From Paenisporosarcina sp. OV554 (GTDB lineage Bacteria; Bacillota; Bacilli; Bacillales_A; Planococcaceae), in contig NZ_QBUC01000010.1 of assembly GCF_003058165.1 (NCBI RefSeq), positions 62,001 to 126,000 of the forward strand: DNA of 64,000 nt. Reading direction: 5' to 3'. This document shows, one piece after another, positions 9,227 through 17,692 of the stretch (its first letter is position 1; every line of letters starts with the position of its first letter). Below the pieces are notes generated by a model. It saw only the letters and a list, made by a program, of their open reading frames with translations. It ran no database searches and had not been told where the DNA came from. Made by a program: the position numbers and the translations under genes.

Positions 9227-10888
9227 CTAGAATAAGTATACTTTAGTTTCAAATGGTTTAAGCGACACGTTTTCTGCAAGTACATGATCTGTAGAATCAT
9301 AATTACTTAACTTAAGCTTTCCATCTCCTACAGGCAGATCTTCTAAAGTAATGTTTTTTGGCTGTTCACCAAAGTTACAAATCACAATTGCAGAAGAATC
9401 TTCGTACGTCCGTTTATAAGTATAAACAGTAGCATGATTCTCTAAAAGTAATTTGTAATCTCCATAAACGAAAACTTCATGTTCCTTCCGTAAGGAAATC
9501 ATGTCTTTATAAAATGAATAAATGGATTGCGGGTCTTTCATTTGAGACTCCACATTAATATTTTGATGATTAGTATTGACTTTCATCCATGGAGTACCCT
9601 CTGTGAAACCTGCATTTTGATGATGATTCCATTGCATTGGTGTACGGGAATTGTCACGACCGCTTTTCCAAATAATCTCCATCATCTCTTGATGAGGTCG
9701 ACCTTTTGATGTTTCGATTCGATAATAATTTTTCATTCCTAAATCGTCATAATCATCAATTGAGTCAAATTGAACATTGGTCATCCCAATTTCTTGACCT
9801 TGATAAATGAACGGAGTTCCCTGCATAAGGAAATAGCAAGCACCTAGCATTTTTGCACTTTCCATCCAATATTCTTCATCGTTCCCCCATGTTGATACAC
9901 TACGAGGTTGATCATGATTTTCAAAAAATAAAGCATTCCATCCATTTCCATGTAATTCAGTTTGCCATTTGGACAAAGTTTGTTTCAAACCTACTACATC
10001 TACTGAAGCATCGGCTCCTTTTTGCCATAATCCTAGATGTTCAAACTGGAAAACCATATCGAACTTGCCATTTTGTTCACCAACCCATTCATCTGCCTGG
10101 TGAATTTTTACGCCATTTGCTTCTCCGACAGTCATAATGTCGTACTTATCAAACGTTTCTTCTTTTAATTCTTTTAAGAATTCATGAATGCCTTCTTGGT
10201 TCATATGCATGTCAAAAGAAGAGACAAAATCGAGATTTTCCGGATTCGGTAAGTTAGGCATACCTGGGTATTTTTTAATATGTGAAATCGCATCGACACG
10301 GAATCCGTCTATCCCTTTATCGAGCCACCAGTTCACCATGTCAAAAAGAGCAATGCGAACTTCTGGATTCTCCCAATTTAAATCCGGCTGCTTTTGATGG
10401 AATAGATGCAAGTAGTATTGTAGTGTTTTCTCATCAAAGTCCCACGCGCTACCTGAGAAAATACTTTCCCAGTTATTCGGTTCTTTACCATCCACGCCGT
10501 CTTTCCATATATACCAATCTCTTTTTGGATTATCTTTCGAAGAACGAGATTCAATGAACCAAGGATGCTCATCGCTTGTGTGATTTATGACTAGATCAAG
10601 GATTACTTTCATTCCACGTTTATGGGATTCTTTTAGTAAAAGTTCAAAATCTTCCATCGTTCCAAAATCTTCCATGATATCTTGATAATCACTTATATCA
10701 TAGCCGTTATCTGCGTTCGGTGATTTAAAAAATGGACAAATCCACAGTACATCGACTCCAAATTCTTGTAAGTAATCCAGTTTCGAAATAATACCTTGTA
10801 TGTCTCCAATTCCATCACCATTGCTGTCCATAAAGCTACGTGGATAAATTTGATAACATACAGCTTCTTTCCACCAATATTTATTCAT
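9227..10888 (-). CDS. malL: GH13 alpha-glucosidase (oligo-1,6-glucosidase type)
   Basis: A 553-residue cytoplasmic enzyme of the oligo-1,6-glucosidase subgroup, hydrolysing maltose, isomaltose and short maltodextrins. It begins WWKEAVCYQIYPRSFMDSNG as the subfamily does. Catalytic residues sit in GFRVDAISHI (nucleophile Asp near 199), VGEANGV (acid/base Glu near 256) and FENHDQPR (transition-state Asp near 328). No signal peptide, so it acts on imported sugars. It follows the amylase remnant and malG on the same strand. Substrate preference between maltose and isomaltose is not resolved. Confidence 0.92.
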   Translation of the reverse strand: MNKYWWKEAVCYQIYPRSFMDSNGDGIGDIQGIISKLDYLQEFGVDVLWICPFFKSPNADNGYDISDYQDIMEDFGTMEDFELLLKESHKRGMKVILDLVINHTSDEHPWFIESRSSKDNPKRDWYIWKDGVDGKEPNNWESIFSGSAWDFDEKTLQYYLHLFHQKQPDLNWENPEVRIALFDMVNWWLDKGIDGFRVDAISHIKKYPGMPNLPNPENLDFVSSFDMHMNQEGIHEFLKELKEETFDKYDIMTVGEANGVKIHQADEWVGEQNGKFDMVFQFEHLGLWQKGADASVDVVGLKQTLSKWQTELHGNGWNALFFENHDQPRSVSTWGNDEEYWMESAKMLGACYFLMQGTPFIYQGQEIGMTNVQFDSIDDYDDLGMKNYYRIETSKGRPHQEMMEIIWKSGRDNSRTPMQWNHHQNAGFTEGTPWMKVNTNHQNINVESQMKDPQSIYSFYKDMISLRKEHEVFVYGDYKLLLENHATVYTYKRTYEDSSAIVICNFGEQPKNITLEDLPVGDGKLKLSNYDSTDHVLAENVSLKPFETKVYLF

Positions 10889-10979
10889 TTATAAAACCTC
10901 CGAATCCTAGTTGTTACTTTAATCGTAAAATCAATAGCATTCAAAAACCATTATTTTTATAAATCTTAAGTTGTTTATC

Positions 10980-11062
10980 GTACATTTGCGCCTGCCTTAC
11001 ATTCCGCATGAGCCAACAAGTATGAAAACCACATACTTGCGGGTCTTACACTTCACGCTCTT
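10980..11062 (-). repeat. truncated nested palindromic repeat, copy E
   Basis: Reversed copy of the palindromic family: it keeps the GTACATTTGCGC end, the CCGCATGAGCCAACAAGTATG arm and the AGCGTGAAGTG segment, but the other end is missing and joins directly to amylase-derived sequence at about 11062. Confidence 0.8.
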
Positions 11063-11278
11063 GGTGATTCCTTTGAAGTCTCCACCGTTATATTCCTTCA
11101 AATCTCTTGTATTCACTTTAAAATCGTTGGATGTATAACCATTATTAAAACGATCCACCATGATGAAATAAATGGATTCGTCCTGCCACTTGCGCTCATC
11201 TTTTTCATCAGCACATACAGGGAATGCTTAAAAAAGAAGAAACGGAATTAAAATGAGCAATACTTGTGTTTTTCTCAT
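11062..11278 (-). pseudogene. extracellular alpha-amylase (GH13) remnant
   Basis: The minus strand has a ribosome site GGAGGGACGG, an ATG at 11276-11278 and a signal peptide MRKTQVLLILIPFLLF, then a TAA at codon 17 (11228-11230). In the same frame translation resumes as AFPVCADEKDERKWQDESIY and FIMVDRFNNG, ending at GGDFKGIT, which is the start of mature Bacillus-type secreted alpha-amylases. Homology stops where palindrome copy E begins; the remaining roughly 430 codons are gone. It lies directly after malG, where several bacilli carry such an amylase gene. Two disabling changes make it a clear pseudogene. Confidence 0.88.
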
Positions 11279-11316
11279 TTTCCGTCCCTCCTCGCTTATT
11301 AATATGGCTCTTTGAA

Positions 11317-12159
11317 TTATCCTTTTGTACCACCAGCAGTTAACCCAGATACAAAATACTTCTGGAACATTAAGAACAGAATAGCAATTGGAATGGCAAT
11401 TAAAACTGCCCCTGCTGCGAATTTCGTGAATTCATTGCCGAATTGTTTCGCAACTAGTTCATATAACCCAACAGCTAATGTAAATTTGTCTTCTGAACGT
11501 AATAAAATTCTTGCCAGGATAAAGTCCCCTAATGGAGCAATGAATGAGAACAAAGCGACAACTGCAATGATCGGTTTAGCTAAAGGCATAACAATTTGGA
11601 AGAAGATGCGCAGATGACCTGCACCATCCATTTTAGCTGATTCATCAAGTTCTTTAGGAATCGTATCTAAATACCCTTTCATCAACCATGTGCTCATTGG
11701 AATTTGACCACCAACGTAGACAAGAATTAAACCGATATGTGTATCGATTAATCCTGTGCGGTTTGCTAACACAAATATTGCAATTAATGCTGCAAAGTTA
11801 GGAATCATTTGCAAAATTAAAAATGTCAGTAAACCATTTTTTCGTCCAACAAAGCGATAGCGTGAGAATGAATACGCCGTAAAAGATATTGCAATTACAG
11901 ATAAAACCATTGTGATAATACTTATTTTCATTGAATTCCAATACCATAAAAGATATTTTGATTTATCCAAATCGAACAAGAATTGATAGTGTTTCAACGT
12001 TGGATTATCTGGGAACATTTTAGAACCAGATAGACTTTGTCCAGGGTTAAATGAAGAACCAAGTACCCAAAGTAATGGATACACAACAATAAAAATCATC
12101 ATTAAAATTAAGATATATGATATTGTGAGTCGGATAATTTTGCTTGTTTTATTGTTCAT
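11317..12159 (-). CDS. malG: maltodextrin ABC transporter permease MalG/MdxG
   Basis: 280 residues with six predicted membrane segments. The cytoplasmic EAA loop that docks the ATPase is ELDESAKMDGAGHLRIFFQI (about residues 178-197). It ends FVSGLTAGGTKG, a signature of MalG proteins. It starts 1 nt after malF ends, so the two are coupled. No ATP-binding gene is present in the window; in Bacillus such importers share the ATPase MsmX encoded elsewhere. Confidence 0.95.
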   Translation of the reverse strand: MNNKTSKIIRLTISYILILMMIFIVVYPLLWVLGSSFNPGQSLSGSKMFPDNPTLKHYQFLFDLDKSKYLLWYWNSMKISIITMVLSVIAISFTAYSFSRYRFVGRKNGLLTFLILQMIPNFAALIAIFVLANRTGLIDTHIGLILVYVGGQIPMSTWLMKGYLDTIPKELDESAKMDGAGHLRIFFQIVMPLAKPIIAVVALFSFIAPLGDFILARILLRSEDKFTLAVGLYELVAKQFGNEFTKFAAGAVLIAIPIAILFLMFQKYFVSGLTAGGTKG

Positions 12160-12160
12160 G

Positions 12161-13444
12161 CTACATCATATCCTCCTCTTGGAAAGATTTTGTTCTCTTG
12201 AACTGCCATAGTGCAACCGAGATAACAATGACTGATAGAATCATTGTGACAGCTGCTGCTTTACCATATTGTGCACTTGTCATAGTTAAGCGATAAATCC
12301 ACGAAATGAGAATATCCGTTCCACCTGCATTTTGACCCGGTATTGCTGGACCACCGCCATTGAAAAGAAAAATGACGTTAAAGTTATTAAAGTTAAACGT
12401 ATATTGCGTAATAATGATAGGTGCTGTTGCAAATAATACTAGTGGCAATGTAATAGAAAAGAACTTTTGGAAGATGGAGGCACCATCTACAGTAGCCGCT
12501 TCATAAAGTTCATCTGGAATCGATTGAAGAACGCCAGTCGTCATGGCAAAAATAAATGGAAAGCCTAACCACGTTTGAATCATGATTAATGCTAATCGTG
12601 TCCACGTTTCATTTGTCATCCAAGACAGACCTTCAATTCCAAAGAAAGGAAGAATGTCTCTATTAATAACTCCAAAAGTTTCATTAAACATTCCAGAGAA
12701 TATTAAGATTGTAATAAACGATGGAACTGCCCAAGGTAAAATCATGATAGTACGGATGATTGCTTTACCTTTTAAATCTTTTTGATTAACAAGAATTGCA
12801 AGGAAAATTCCTATTCCAACTTGTAAAGTTGTTGCACCGAATGTCCAAATAATTGTCCAAGCCAAAACGGCGAAGAAAGTAGTTCTCCAAATATCCAATT
12901 TGAAGATATCAATAAAGTTTTGGAAACCAACCCAATCTACTAATTTTGCTGGTGGCGAATGGTATAAATCATAATTGGTAAATGCCAATAGGGCTACGAA
13001 CAAAATTGGGAAGATTACTACAAAAATTAATAGGAAAAATCCAGGTGTAATCATTAAGTAAGGGAATCCATTATCTATTAAATTATGATATTGTTGCCGC
13101 ACAGAGTTTAAATTGAATCCCCTATCGCGTTTTTCACCATTGCGATACGCATCATTTAAATTCATTGCATAAACACCCAAGCCCATGATCGTAATTATTA
13201 ATGCGATAATTCCATCGACTAATAGGAACACGGAATGATCCAGCTTCGAAATTTCACCTAGCGTAAAAAGTCCCCAAAATCCGACGGGTAATATATCTTT
13301 AAATACAATACCAAAAGAGAGCCCTAAAATTAAAAAGATGAATCCTTTTAAAAATTGCTTATTATAAAACTGTCCGAATCCAGGAATAATGGAAAGCAAA
13401 ACAGCATTTCTTCCATGATGAGTAGTGGTTTTTATTTCTTCCAT
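12161..13444 (-). CDS. malF: maltodextrin ABC transporter permease MalF/MdxF
   Basis: 427 residues. An N-terminal membrane extension with SIIPGFGQFYNKQFLKGFIF resembles the TM2-like lead seen in Bacillus MdxF; the permease core starts near residue 130. The EAA loop is ELYEAATVDGASIFQKFFSI (about 312-331). Partner of malG; substrate is delivered by the lipoprotein MalE. Confidence 0.95.
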   Translation of the reverse strand: MEEIKTTTHHGRNAVLLSIIPGFGQFYNKQFLKGFIFLILGLSFGIVFKDILPVGFWGLFTLGEISKLDHSVFLLVDGIIALIITIMGLGVYAMNLNDAYRNGEKRDRGFNLNSVRQQYHNLIDNGFPYLMITPGFFLLIFVVIFPILFVALLAFTNYDLYHSPPAKLVDWVGFQNFIDIFKLDIWRTTFFAVLAWTIIWTFGATTLQVGIGIFLAILVNQKDLKGKAIIRTIMILPWAVPSFITILIFSGMFNETFGVINRDILPFFGIEGLSWMTNETWTRLALIMIQTWLGFPFIFAMTTGVLQSIPDELYEAATVDGASIFQKFFSITLPLVLFATAPIIITQYTFNFNNFNVIFLFNGGGPAIPGQNAGGTDILISWIYRLTMTSAQYGKAAAVTMILSVIVISVALWQFKRTKSFQEEDMM

Positions 13445-13635
13445 AATTGCTAAGCCTCCTCTTTCAGAATCGGAGAAATTATTTGATTTTATATCAAACT
13501 ATTAACCTTTTCTTTTTGTTACCTATGTAAAACTAATTAAATATTATAATTCAGTTACAACGTGTACAATCGATTTCTTCAAGCAATTTCGAGCACAGTT
13601 TTTTCTTTACTTCTGTCAGTTTCTTAATAAAAGGA

Positions 13636-13668
13636 TGGGCAATACCTTCCAAGAAGGAAGATATCGCC
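13636..13668 (-). promoter_or_regulatory. intercistronic hairpin between malE and malF
   Basis: GGGCGATATCTTCC pairs with GGAAGGTATTGCCC on the minus strand around a short loop, in a 312-bp gap with no coding sequence. There is no strong T run. Such hairpins after the binding-protein gene usually raise malE mRNA relative to the permease genes; that role is inferred here. Confidence 0.55.
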
Positions 13669-13756
13669 CTTTACTTTTCACTACGTATTAATCTGCAAGT
13701 TAGGAAAGGTTTAACTCTCTATTATTGTCTAGCTCCGAAGCCCAGCTCGCACTTTT

Positions 13757-15046
13757 CTATTTTGCAGGGTGGCTAGTTTCAATATTTGCTTGAATAGATT
13801 TTACAGCCTCATCTAAAGCAGCTTTTGGTTCAGCTTTACCAGTTGCCAATGTTTGAAGTGCAGAAGCCATTGGGCCCCATACTTCTCCCATTTCAGGAAT
13901 GTTTGGCATTGGAACAGCGTATTGTGATTGAACTGCAACAGCTTTAGCGCCTTCGTTATCTGCAATAATTGGATCTTCAACTAACGCTACGTTAGCTGGA
14001 ATCTCAGAAACTGCTTGGAAGCGAGCTTTAGAGTTTTCATCGTTTGATATATGTTCAATTAATTTTGTTGCCCAGTAAGGATTTTCAGTAAATTCTGTTA
14101 CGTGCCATCCTTTAACACCCATGAATGTTTTGACTGGTTCTCCGTTAGGAAGTGTTGGCATTGGAGCAATACCAATGTCAATTCCAGCATCTTTCATGCC
14201 TTGGAATGCCCAAGGACCATTCATTACTGCTGCTACTTTACCTTCGTTGAATAATCCGTCCATTGCAGCACCGCCGCTTTCCCCAATGATTCCTTTAGGG
14301 AATAAACCTTCTGCATACCATTTTTGAATAAATTCAGCACCTTTAACAGCGCCTTCGTTGTTTAAGCCAATATCTTCACGGTCAGGAGCACCGTCTTTTT
14401 CATTAAACACATATCCACCCATGCCAGCGATTGGACCGTGTGCGAAGTAGAAGTTATCCCAAAGTGCTAGGAAACCATAGTTATCTCCTTTAGTGAAATC
14501 TTTAGAGAATGTGTATAGCTCATCCATAGTTTTTGGAGCTTCAGGCATTAACGCTTTATTATAAATTAAAACTGGAGTTTCAGTTGCTTTAGGAAGACCG
14601 AATAGTTTCCCATCATACATTTGAGCATTTATTGCAGACTCACTATATGTTTTAAGTACTGAATCTTCTACAGTAATTTCTTGAATTAGACCTTCAGTAA
14701 CCACTTGGCCAATTTGGTCATGTGGAAGTGTTACTACGTCAGGAGCATTTCCAGCTGGACCATCAAGACGTAATTGATCACGGATTTTGTCCGCCATGTT
14801 TAATTCTTTGAATTCAACTTTGATACCGTACTCTTCTTCAAATGAAGCAAGTGCAGCTGGTAACCAATCTTTACTTTTCTCTAAATCTTCCCAAATGACC
14901 AATTTCTCAGGTTTTTCTGGCTCTTCCGTTGCTTCCGGTTTTTCACCTTCAGCAGGTTTAGTTCCTTCTTCTCGGTCTGGTGCACATGCAGCAAGCATAC
15001 CTAGTAAAAGAATAAGCATCATTAATAGTAAATTCTTTTTCATCAT
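13757..15046 (-). CDS. malE: maltodextrin-binding lipoprotein MalE/MdxE
   Basis: A 429-residue extracellular solute-binding protein family 1 member. A lipoprotein signal peptide ends in the lipobox LLGMLAAC (Cys near 20), followed by an acidic linker rich in E, P and K (EEGTKPAEGEKPEATEEPEK) and the MalE-like binding domain (APDVVTLPHDQIGQVVTEGL; VMNGPWAF). First gene of the importer operon, under cre and LacI-type operator sites. Two ATG codons are adjacent; the first is used here, and GGAGGG precedes them. Confidence 0.95.
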   Translation of the reverse strand: MMKKNLLLMMLILLLGMLAACAPDREEGTKPAEGEKPEATEEPEKPEKLVIWEDLEKSKDWLPAALASFEEEYGIKVEFKELNMADKIRDQLRLDGPAGNAPDVVTLPHDQIGQVVTEGLIQEITVEDSVLKTYSESAINAQMYDGKLFGLPKATETPVLIYNKALMPEAPKTMDELYTFSKDFTKGDNYGFLALWDNFYFAHGPIAGMGGYVFNEKDGAPDREDIGLNNEGAVKGAEFIQKWYAEGLFPKGIIGESGGAAMDGLFNEGKVAAVMNGPWAFQGMKDAGIDIGIAPMPTLPNGEPVKTFMGVKGWHVTEFTENPYWATKLIEHISNDENSKARFQAVSEIPANVALVEDPIIADNEGAKAVAVQSQYAVPMPNIPEMGEVWGPMASALQTLATGKAEPKAALDEAVKSIQANIETSHPAK

Positions 15047-15077
15047 GACCCTCCTATTATCTTTATATATTTATCAA

Positions 15078-15106
15078 TCTATACAAACGGTTGCACAAAT
15101 TCACAA
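15078..15106 (-). promoter_or_regulatory. candidate sigma-A promoter of malE
   Basis: TTGTGA (15101-15106) and TATAGA (15078-15083) on the minus strand with a 17-nt spacer that contains most of the LacI-type operator at 15082-15095. Confidence 0.55.
15082..15095. promoter_or_regulatory. LacI-type operator at the malE promoter
   Basis: TACAAACGGTTGCA is a near palindrome with the CAAACGGTTG core shared with the site at 15333. It overlaps the spacer and -10 region of the predicted malE promoter, where a bound repressor would block transcription. Confidence 0.65.
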
Positions 15107-15115
15107 TAATGATTG

Positions 15116-15129
15116 TGAAAGCGCTTGCA
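15116..15129. promoter_or_regulatory. catabolite-responsive element (cre)
   Basis: TGAAAGCGCTTGCA (minus strand TGCAAGCGCTTTCA) fits the CcpA consensus TGNAANCGNTNNCA. It sits just upstream of the malE -35 and about 170 bp before the neopullulanase promoter. CcpA control by glucose is the expected role. Confidence 0.75.
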
Positions 15130-15284
15130 CAAATATTAATTTAATTATAATGATTAAATTAAATTTTACAACAACTTTTTTTACCTTGAATTACTTTACT
15201 ATTTCCTTGTTAGAAAAATACTTTATAAATTAATCATTCTTTTTATTTTTCTAATGATAACGAATTTATAATCGTTGCACTGTA

Positions 15285-15313
15285 TTGAATAAACTGAATC
15301 CTTTTGTTATTCT
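15285..15313 (+). promoter_or_regulatory. candidate promoter of the neopullulanase gene
   Basis: TTGAAT (15285-15290) and TATTCT (15308-15313) with a 17-nt spacer; the operator at 15333-15346 lies just downstream, around or after the expected transcription start. Confidence 0.5.
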
Positions 15314-15332
15314 GAAACAGAGATATCGTTAG

Positions 15333-15346
15333 TGCAAACGGTTGCA
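15333..15346. promoter_or_regulatory. LacI-type operator before the neopullulanase gene
   Basis: TGCAAACGGTTGCA, the same CAAACGGTTG core as the malE operator. Its place downstream of the promoter and 25 nt before the start codon suits a repressor roadblock by the LacI-family protein of this locus. Confidence 0.7.
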
Positions 15347-15371
15347 GTAAATTAAGATAGGAGTGATTATT

Positions 15372-17126
15372 TTGGAACGTTCAGCAGTTTTTCACAGACC
15401 AGACCAAAATTTTTCTTATATTCTAGATGATACAACTCTGGGAATTAGAATTAGAACCAAAAAAGATGACGTAGAAAGAATTGAACTTCTACATGGTGAT
15501 CCATATATTTGGAAAGATAATCTGTGGGTATTCCATAGGACTGAAATGAAATTGATTGCTACTGATGCTTTATTTAATTACTGGGACACTACTATCACCC
15601 CCCCTCATCGAAGAATACGGTATGGCTTTGAATTGCATGCGAACGGGGAAACACTGCTCTATACGGAAAAAGGATTTTATGACGAAGTGCTACATGACTG
15701 TCAATACTATTTTTGTTTTCCATACTTACATGCATCTGAACTTTTCAATGCTCCTGACTGGGTGAAAGATACAAGATGGTATCAAATCTTTCCTGAGCGC
15801 TTCGGAAATGGGAATCCCTCTATTAATCCTGAGAATACCCTGCCTTGGGGAGAAGTAGAACCTGAACCAAACAATTTCTTCGGCGGCGATTTTGAAGGAA
15901 TCATTCAACAACTAGATTACCTAGTAGACCTAGGCATTAATGGGATTTATTTTACGCCAATATTTAAGTCTCCTTCCAATCATAAATATGACACCATCGA
16001 TTATTTTGAAATTGACCCTCAATTTGGAACGAAAGAGGACTTAAAAAGACTAGTTAGTGAATGTCATAATAGAGGAATCAAAATAATGCTTGATGCCGTT
16101 TTCAATCATAGTGGTTATTATTTCACACCATTCCAAGACGTTCTTGAAAAAGGTCAACAATCTGAGTATGCAGATTGGTTTTATCCACATAACTTCCCTC
16201 TTCAGGGTGGAGAGCGTCCAAATTATGAGACCTTTGCATTCGTAGCTTCAATGCCTAAGCTGAATACACAAAGTCCTGAAGTTAAAAAATATTTGCTCGA
16301 TGTATCTGCCTATTGGATTAATGAATTTGATATTGATGGCTGGCGTCTCGATGTTGCAAATGAAGTTGATCATCAATTTTGGAGAGAGTTCCGAACATTC
16401 GTGCGACAACAGAAACCAGATATTTATATTCTAGGCGAAGTATGGCATGATTCCATGCCTTGGCTGTTAGGAGATCAATTCGACGCAGTTATGAACTATC
16501 CATTTACAACCAATGTATTAAATTTACTAGCAAGCCAAACCATATCAGCTGAACAATTTATGAATGATATGACGACAGTCATCCAGAGCTATCCAAAGAA
16601 TGTAATGGACGTCACATTCAATTTAGTAGGCAGCCATGATACTCCAAGAATACTTACCGAATGCCAGGAAAATGTAGATCGTTTGAAACTCATTTACACA
16701 TTACTCTACACGTTTATGGGGTCCCCATGCATGTATTATGGAGATGAGATTGGCATGACTGGCGGAAAAGATCCTGGTTGTCGTAAATGTATGGAGTGGA
16801 ATCCAGAAAAACAAAACACGGATTTACTAAACCATGTTAAAAAATTAATGTCATTACGCCAATCCGAAAATTTGCTTGCTAATGAAGGTAGTTTTCAATT
16901 CTTGAATCAACATCAAACTGAAGTTGTTGCTTATCGAAAATATAACAATGACCGAAATGTCTTAGTTATCATTAATCCAACAGATGCTGATCAAACGTTT
17001 AATATCCCCCATTTATTAAAAGGAAACAACGTTAAGAATCTATGGACTGATGAGGAATTTGTTTCGACTGATGATACAACTGCAGTTCAACTTAAACCTC
17101 TAGAGTTTACAATCTTAGCCTACTAA
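15372..17126 (+). CDS. neopullulanase / cyclomaltodextrinase (GH13 with CBM34)
   Basis: 584 residues if started at the TTG at 15372, which lies 8 nt after AGGAG and gives MERSAVFHRPDQNFSYI, matching the usual N terminus; a GTG at 15363 touches the ribosome site and is less likely. An N-terminal CBM34 domain (about 1-120) mediates the dimer of this intracellular enzyme group. Catalytic residues are in GWRLDVANEV (Asp), ILGEVWHD (Glu) and LVGSHDTPRI (Asp). It opens cyclodextrins, pullulan and maltodextrins. No signal peptide. Divergent from malE and probably co-regulated. Confidence 0.93.
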   Translation: MERSAVFHRPDQNFSYILDDTTLGIRIRTKKDDVERIELLHGDPYIWKDNLWVFHRTEMKLIATDALFNYWDTTITPPHRRIRYGFELHANGETLLYTEKGFYDEVLHDCQYYFCFPYLHASELFNAPDWVKDTRWYQIFPERFGNGNPSINPENTLPWGEVEPEPNNFFGGDFEGIIQQLDYLVDLGINGIYFTPIFKSPSNHKYDTIDYFEIDPQFGTKEDLKRLVSECHNRGIKIMLDAVFNHSGYYFTPFQDVLEKGQQSEYADWFYPHNFPLQGGERPNYETFAFVASMPKLNTQSPEVKKYLLDVSAYWINEFDIDGWRLDVANEVDHQFWREFRTFVRQQKPDIYILGEVWHDSMPWLLGDQFDAVMNYPFTTNVLNLLASQTISAEQFMNDMTTVIQSYPKNVMDVTFNLVGSHDTPRILTECQENVDRLKLIYTLLYTFMGSPCMYYGDEIGMTGGKDPGCRKCMEWNPEKQNTDLLNHVKKLMSLRQSENLLANEGSFQFLNQHQTEVVAYRKYNNDRNVLVIINPTDADQTFNIPHLLKGNNVKNLWTDEEFVSTDDTTAVQLKPLEFTILAY

Positions 17127-17165
17127 ATGGTTACGGAAATGAATTTAAACAAGTAGTACCATAAC

Positions 17166-17226
17166 AAAAACACCCTTTCATTACTTCGTAGTAACAAACT
17201 ACGTGTAAGTGAAGGGTGTTTTTTTG
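17166..17226 (+). terminator. bidirectional terminator between neopullulanase and dtd
   Basis: AAACACCCTTCA...TGAAGGGTGTTT outer stem with an inner CGTAGTAACAAACTACG hairpin, A and T runs on both sides; serves the convergent genes. Confidence 0.85.
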
Positions 17227-17241
17227 TTTGATTTCAACTAT

Positions 17242-17682
17242 CTATTTTGACTCTACAATTAAAGTGACAGGACCATCGTTTGTTAATGACACGTCCATCA
17301 TCGCTCCAAAAATACCGGTTTCAACTTGAAGATTCAAATTGCGTAATTCTTCGTTAAATAAATCCCAAAGAGGTTTCGCAACGTCCGGTTTAGCTGCTTC
17401 ACTAAAGCTAGGTCGTCTGCCTTTTCGCGTATCACCATAAAGAGTGAATTGTGATATCGATAAAATGGAGCCACCTTCTTCAAAAATGGAACGATTCATT
17501 TTACCTTCTTCGTCTTCAAATAATCGTAAGTTTGCTACTTTTTCTGCAACGTAACGAACATCTTCTTTTGTATCTTCATGTGTTAGTCCGACAAGCAATA
17601 CGTATCCTTTGTCAATTTGACCCGTTACTATCCCATCGACTTTTACATTTGCAGATAAGCTTCTTTGTAATACTACTCTCAC
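17242..17682 (-). CDS. dtd: D-aminoacyl-tRNA deacylase
   Basis: 146 residues. Both family motifs are present: [20 protein letters not shown] (SQF[TP]L, about residues 77-96) and [11 protein letters not shown] (NxGPxT, about 133-143), which together form the active site that removes D-amino acids and mischarged glycine from tRNA. It starts 10 nt after the relA stop, the usual relA-dtd arrangement in Firmicutes. Confidence 0.97.
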   Translation of the reverse strand: MRVVLQRSLSANVKVDGIVTGQIDKGYVLLVGLTHEDTKEDVRYVAEKVANLRLFEDEEGKMNRSIFEEGGSILSISQFTLYGDTRKGRRPSFSEAAKPDVAKPLWDLFNEELRNLNLQVETGIFGAMMDVSLTNDGPVTLIVESK

Positions 17683-17692
17683 ATTAGAAACC

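Noticed and set aside
10889-11316. Intact small secreted protein between malL and malG
   Set aside because: The reading frame is an alpha-amylase start with an in-frame stop at codon 17 and truncation at a repeat, so it is a pseudogene.
13720-13756. Short TGTCTAGCTCCGAAGCCCAG segment resembling a repeat common between Bacillus genes
   Set aside because: Only one short partial copy is present here, too little to define a repeat.
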